Below are positions 56,056 to 59,641 of a DNA stretch of 59,641 bases, in pieces (position 1 is the stretch's first letter; every line of letters begins with the position of its first letter). The notes under the pieces are model-generated. The model searched no databases, was not told the origin of the DNA, and worked only from the letters and a program-made list of their open reading frames with translations. Source of the stretch: an uncultured Eubacteriales bacterium (GTDB taxonomy: Bacteria > Bacillota > Clostridia > Christensenellales > Aristaeellaceae); contig CACYZW010000003.1 of NCBI GenBank assembly GCA_902778995.1, positions 1-59,641 on the forward strand, read 5' to 3'. The translations under genes were made by a program, and so were the position numbers.

Positions 56056-57381
56056 ATGAAGAAGATCCTGGTTCTGATGCTGGCTTTGATCCTGGTCGTG
56101 TCCTCGATGGCCGCCCTGGCGGAAATCCCCGAGCTGACCACGGAGCCGCTGCACATCGTGCTGTGGGACATCAGCAACGAAGAACCCCACAAATCCACCC
56201 ACGAAGCCGCCGTCAAGCGCTTCATGGAGGCCTATCCGAACATCACGGTCGAGCAGGTGCACATCCAGAACGACACCTACAAGCAGGACATCGTCGTCGC
56301 GATGAGCTCCGGCAAGTGCCCCGACATGTACATCCACTGGGCCGGCGGCCCCATGGCCGAGTACTACAAGTCCGGCTTCGTCAACGACATCACCGACCTG
56401 TACAACACCTACGACCATCCGGACTTCACCGACGCCGCCATCGCCCAGGCGACCTATGACGGCAAGGTGCTGGCCATCCCCTACGGCGGCATCTCCGGCT
56501 GCGACATCTTCTACAACAAGACCATCTTTGAAGAGGTCGGCGTAGAGGTGCCCCAGACCATCGACGAGCTGGAAGCGGTTTGCGACAAGCTGCTCGAGGC
56601 GGGCTATGTGCCCTTCGCCCTGGCCAACAGCTCCAAGTGGACCGGCTCCATGTACTACATGTACCTGGTCGCCCGTCACTCCGGCAACGACGAGTTCAAC
56701 GCCGCCTACGACGGCACCGGCTCCTTCACCTCCGACGCCTTCATCTGGGCCGGCAACAAGATCCAGGATTGGGTGAAGAAGGGCTACATCATCGAGGGCT
56801 GCAACAGCCTGGTCACCGACAACGGCGACGACCGCGCCCTGATGTACAGCAACACCTGCGCGATGATGCTGCAGGGCTCCTGGCAGACCCGCACCATGCC
56901 CACCGAGAACAAGGAGTGGTACGACGCCAACCTGGGCACCTTCCGCTTCCCCGTCGATACCGAAGCCGAGGCCAAGGGCGTGCCGCAGAACGTCGAAATC
57001 GGTACCGCCGTCGGCAACGCCTTCTCCTTCAACTGCTGGAAGGAAGACGGCTCCGTGGACGAAGAGAAGCTGAAGGCCTGCTATGTGCTGGCCACCCAGT
57101 TCTACAACGACGACATCTACAACAAGGAGCAGATGGAGCACAACACCATCCCCTCCATCAAGGGCTTTGAGGAGCAGGTTACCGACCCGAACATGAAGAT
57201 CGTCGTCGAGGTCTTCAACAATGCCTCCAACGTGCAGCTGTGGTACGACCAGTATCTGCCCGCTTCCGTGACCGAGGTGCACAAGAACTGCATGACCGAG
57301 CTGTTCGGCCTGGAAAAGACCCCCGAGGAGATCGGCGTGGAGCAGGACGAGGCCATGGCAGCCGCGCGCGCAGACATGTAA
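56056..57381 (+). CDS. Sugar ABC transporter substrate-binding protein
   Basis: A 441-residue cluster-B (CUT1) binding protein: LHIVLWDISNEEPHKSTHEA start of the mature part, YPNITVEQVHI, KVLAIPYGGISGCDIFYNK (ligand-cleft region) and SWQTRTMPTENKEW. It delivers a sugar or oligosaccharide to the permeases encoded next. The signal peptide MKKILVLMLALILVVSSMA ends with ALAE and lacks a lipobox cysteine, which is odd for a Gram-positive binding protein. Start 56056 has AAGGAGG 9 nt upstream; the ATG at 56050 is too close. A long hairpin follows. Confidence 0.92.
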   Translation: MKKILVLMLALILVVSSMAALAEIPELTTEPLHIVLWDISNEEPHKSTHEAAVKRFMEAYPNITVEQVHIQNDTYKQDIVVAMSSGKCPDMYIHWAGGPMAEYYKSGFVNDITDLYNTYDHPDFTDAAIAQATYDGKVLAIPYGGISGCDIFYNKTIFEEVGVEVPQTIDELEAVCDKLLEAGYVPFALANSSKWTGSMYYMYLVARHSGNDEFNAAYDGTGSFTSDAFIWAGNKIQDWVKKGYIIEGCNSLVTDNGDDRALMYSNTCAMMLQGSWQTRTMPTENKEWYDANLGTFRFPVDTEAEAKGVPQNVEIGTAVGNAFSFNCWKEDGSVDEEKLKACYVLATQFYNDDIYNKEQMEHNTIPSIKGFEEQVTDPNMKIVVEVFNNASNVQLWYDQYLPASVTEVHKNCMTELFGLEKTPEEIGVEQDEAMAAARADM

Positions 57382-57414
57382 GCACTCAATCCTGTCGAAC
57401 GACAGCGTTCGCAG

Positions 57415-57452
57415 GACAATGCCCGCAGGACCCCCCTCCTGCGGGCATTGTC
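57415..57452 (+). terminator. Hairpin between binding-protein and permease genes
   Basis: GACAATGCCCGCAGGA / TCCTGCGGGCATTGTC, a perfect 16-bp stem with a 6-base loop, followed by GATTGAAAG without a T-run. It likely protects the upstream mRNA or attenuates, giving more binding protein than permease. Confidence 0.75.
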
Positions 57453-57473
57453 GATTGAAAGGGAGGATAAGCA

Positions 57474-58379
57474 ATGCAAAAGCCCAATCAACTGGCCCGG
57501 GTCGAATCCAGGAATACGGCTGTTGCCGCGGCCGTATTTCTCATCCCGGCCATCGCGCTGATCATCGTCTACATGATCTATCCCATCATCGATACGTTCC
57601 TGACCAGCCAATACAGCTGGAACGGCATCTCCACGGACAAGCTCTTCATAGGCCTGGACAACTGGAAGACGCTGCTCCACGACCAGTATTTCTGGGCTGC
57701 GTTCAAACACAACGTGATCGTTATGATCTTCTCGATACTGCTTCAAATTCCCATCGGCATGCTTCTGGCCACGTTCCTGGACGCGGGCGGGCGCAGGCTG
57801 AACATCTTCAAGATCATCTGGTTTCTGCCCTATCTGATGAGCTCCGTCGCCATCGCCTTCCTGTTCACCTACATCCTGGCGACCAACGGCGGCCTCTTCT
57901 CCACAATCGCGACCCTGTTGAAGGGCAAGCGGACTGCGGTGGATCTGCTGGGCAAGAGCCCCCAGGCGCTCTACGCCGTCATCGGCGTCATGGCCTGGCA
58001 GTTCACGCCCTTCTACATGGTCTACTTTATCGCGGGCTATTCCAACATCCCCACCTCGCTGTACGAGGCGGCGGTCATCGACGGCGCGAATCGCAGGCAG
58101 TATCTGTTCAAGGTGGCCATCCCAATGCTGGGCCCCATATTCAAGACGGCCTGCACCATGTCGATGATCGGCTCGCTGAAGTACTTCGACATGATCTGGA
58201 ACATGACCCAGGGCGGCCCCGCCGGCGGCACGGAATTAATGGCGACCTACATGTACAAGCTCTCCTTCCAGCAGTGGAAGATGGGCTACGGCTCCGCCGT
58301 GGCCGCAGGCATGTTCATACTGATCACCGCCATCGCGCTGCTGTTCCAAAAGATATTTGTGGTAAAGGAGGATTTCTGA
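57474..58379 (+). CDS. Sugar ABC transporter permease (MalF/UgpA type)
   Basis: A 301-residue inner-membrane subunit with six helices and the EAA loop YEAAVIDGANRRQYLFKVAI near 200, which contacts the ATPase. GGGAGG precedes the ATG. The next gene starts 1 bp after its stop. Confidence 0.92.
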   Translation: MQKPNQLARVESRNTAVAAAVFLIPAIALIIVYMIYPIIDTFLTSQYSWNGISTDKLFIGLDNWKTLLHDQYFWAAFKHNVIVMIFSILLQIPIGMLLATFLDAGGRRLNIFKIIWFLPYLMSSVAIAFLFTYILATNGGLFSTIATLLKGKRTAVDLLGKSPQALYAVIGVMAWQFTPFYMVYFIAGYSNIPTSLYEAAVIDGANRRQYLFKVAIPMLGPIFKTACTMSMIGSLKYFDMIWNMTQGGPAGGTELMATYMYKLSFQQWKMGYGSAVAAGMFILITAIALLFQKIFVVKEDF

Positions 58380-58380
58380 C

Positions 58381-59241
58381 ATGCAGAGCAAAATGGCAAA
58401 CAGCAGTAAGGAAATCACCAAGAGCCGCATCGCATGGGTCATCGCCTTCATCTTCGCGACCTTCTGGCTGCTCGTCGCGCTGGTTCCGTTCGTGTTCATG
58501 ATCCTCAACTCGTTCAGAAAGCAGTTTGACATGCTCCAGCAGGGGCCGCTCCATCTGCCCGATCCCTGGTATTTTGACAACTATCCCGAAATCATACAAA
58601 AGGGCTTTTTCGGCTATTTCGGCCGCTCGGTGCTGATCGTGTCGATCTCGCTGGTGCTGATGCTGATCATCGCGTCCTTCGCGGCGTATCCGCTGTCGAG
58701 GATGAAGTTCAGGCTGCGCAACTTCCTCTACGCGGGCATCATCGCCATGATGTCGATACCGATGCACGTCACGCTGATCCCCATCTTCAAAATGACCAAC
58801 TGGATGGGCCTGTATGACAACAAGTATTCGCTCATCGGCCCCTATGTGGCCTTCGCGCTGCCCATGTCGGTGTTCATACTCACCGGCTTTATGATGACCA
58901 TACCCAGGGAGGTAGAAGAAGCGGCGGTCATCGACGGCTGCAACAAGTACAACATGTTCTTCCGCATCATCTGGCCGCTGTCCAAGTCCGGCCTGTCCAC
59001 GCTGGCGATCTACAACGGCGTTTCAATGTGGAACGAATTCGCCTTCGCCAACACCTTCCTGCATACCGCGAGCCAAAAGACGCTGCCGCTGGCGCTGGGC
59101 CAGTTCAAGGGCGAATTTTCGATGAACATGCCGATGATCCTGTCGGTGCTGGTGCTCTCCGCCCTGCCGATGATCATACTGTTCATCGTCTTCCAGGACA
59201 AGCTGGTCAAGGGCATGATGGCCGGCGCGGTCAAGGGTTAG
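58381..59241 (+). CDS. Sugar ABC transporter permease (MalG/UgpE type)
   Basis: A 286-residue partner permease with six helices, EEAAVIDGCNKYNMFFRIIW as its EAA loop near 180, and the usual C-terminus LVKGMMAGAVKG. AAAGGAGG lies 8 nt before the ATG, inside the previous gene. Its stop TAG is the first part of the inserted MITE-like element. No ATPase gene is seen in the window; CUT1 systems often share one (MsmK/UgpC type). Confidence 0.92.
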   Translation: MQSKMANSSKEITKSRIAWVIAFIFATFWLLVALVPFVFMILNSFRKQFDMLQQGPLHLPDPWYFDNYPEIIQKGFFGYFGRSVLIVSISLVLMLIIASFAAYPLSRMKFRLRNFLYAGIIAMMSIPMHVTLIPIFKMTNWMGLYDNKYSLIGPYVAFALPMSVFILTGFMMTIPREVEEAAVIDGCNKYNMFFRIIWPLSKSGLSTLAIYNGVSMWNEFAFANTFLHTASQKTLPLALGQFKGEFSMNMPMILSVLVLSALPMIILFIVFQDKLVKGMMAGAVKG

Positions 59242-59356
59242 AGTGTGTTTCTAAATGGAAGGAGATGCAGTTTCGGATGGATTTGACTGCATTTCAAGGC
59301 GCTTTTCCGCAGCTTTAGTGGACCCTAAGGCAAGGAATTTTAGAAACACACTCTAA
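59238..59356. mobile_element. MITE-like element with perfect 18-bp inverted ends
   Basis: TTAGAGTGTGTTTCTAAA (59238-59255) and TTTAGAAACACACTCTAA (59339-59356) are perfect inverted repeats around about 83 bp without an ORF. TA sits at each edge, as left by IS630/Tc1-mariner-type transposases. It lies between the permease stop codon and the next gene of the operon and keeps transcription direction unclear, since it can fold into a long hairpin. Confidence 0.85.
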
Positions 59357-59389
59357 TCGACCAAGATTCCGACAAGGAGGAAACAAACC

Positions 59390-59641
59390 ATGATACTGTA
59401 CGTCAACGCCGGCGCGTCCCGCGACGGCAACGGCTCCAAATCCATGCCCTTCAGGCACATCGACGACGCGGCCCGGGTGGCGGTGGCGGGGGACGAGATC
59501 ATCGTGGCCCCCGGCGTCTACCGGGAGAAGGTGACGCCCCGGAACGCGGGCCGGGAGGACGCGCGCATCGTCTATCGCTCCGAGGTTCCGCTGGGCGCGG
59601 TGATCACCGGCGCGGAGGTATTGACCGGCTGGACGCGCTAC
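59390..59641 (+). CDS. Right-handed beta-helix protein (pectate-lyase-like), 5' part
   Basis: The first 84 residues are in the window: MILYVNAGASRDGNGSKSMP, then PFRHIDDAARVAVAGDEIIV, PGVYREKVTP and VITGAEVLTGW. This is the N-terminal cap and first coil pattern of DUF1565/right-handed beta-helix proteins, many of which are polysaccharide lyases or glycosidases. No signal peptide, so the enzyme would act in the cytosol on imported oligosaccharide. AAGGAGG lies 9 nt upstream. Being next to the CUT1 transporter, it suggests a uronate-rich oligosaccharide as substrate (inference). Confidence 0.8.
   Translation, partial: MILYVNAGASRDGNGSKSMPFRHIDDAARVAVAGDEIIVAPGVYREKVTPRNAGREDARIVYRSEVPLGAVITGAEVLTGWTRY

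Overview
The window looks like chromosomal DNA of a GC-rich, endospore-lineage Firmicute, most likely a gut-type Clostridia (the Christensenellales/Oscillospirales area is my guess). Evidence: the order rimP-nusA-ylxR-ylxQ-infB-rbfA-nrnA-truB-ribF; the order prmA-rsmE-mtaB-hit-rpsU; a spoIIP gene; strong AGGAGG ribosome binding sites; near-consensus TTGACA/TATAAT promoters; and many short interspersed repeats. No rRNA, tRNA, CRISPR array, intact insertion sequence or phage gene was seen.

Layout. 1-4.4 kb: the end of a secreted-protein gene, an aquaporin, transcription terminator Rho with a very large disordered insert, and an RNA/DNA methylase. 4.5-8.5 kb: a structured-RNA candidate, a 37-residue ribosomal protein S21 lacking its central helix, then HIT, MtaB, RsmE and PrmA. 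8.7-18 kb: a PIG-V-like mannosyltransferase, DUF4317 and DUF308 proteins, polyphosphate kinase (GTG start, set by a promoter lying over the apparent ATG), a secreted protein and an APC permease. 18-29.3 kb: a MerR regulator with a 19-bp-spacer promoter, then the translation operon from rimP to a one-domain RibF, and murA. 29.3-32.4 kb: FmdB, a YkvI-type membrane protein, a P-loop protein and a GNAT acetyltransferase.

32.4-54.3 kb is the accessory, envelope-related part. It holds a double-glycine-leader peptide fused to an SH3b domain; a MscS channel; a STAS / anti-sigma-type kinase / SpoIIE-phosphatase partner-switching operon; an orphan OmpR-type response regulator; four tandem secreted two-SH3b paralogues, each with its own promoter; a 2344-residue secreted protein built of InlB-type B-repeats, LRR, serial short repeats and Ig-like modules; DUF1614 plus SpoIIP; and an ABC exporter with an unusual N-terminal GHKL-like domain. 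54.3-59.6 kb: an alpha-hydroxy-acid oxidase and a CUT1 sugar ABC transporter operon running into a beta-helix (pectate-lyase-like) gene.

At least six families of short interspersed repeats lie between genes. Family A is a covarying hairpin found only between convergent genes. Family B has two copies in 5' leaders. Family C sits at the 3' ends of the SH3b genes. Two MITE-like elements have 18-bp inverted ends, one of them supplying a stop codon. The most interesting candidate system is the secreted SH3b set (GG-leader SH3b, four paralogues, giant repeat protein), which sits beside a signalling cassette.
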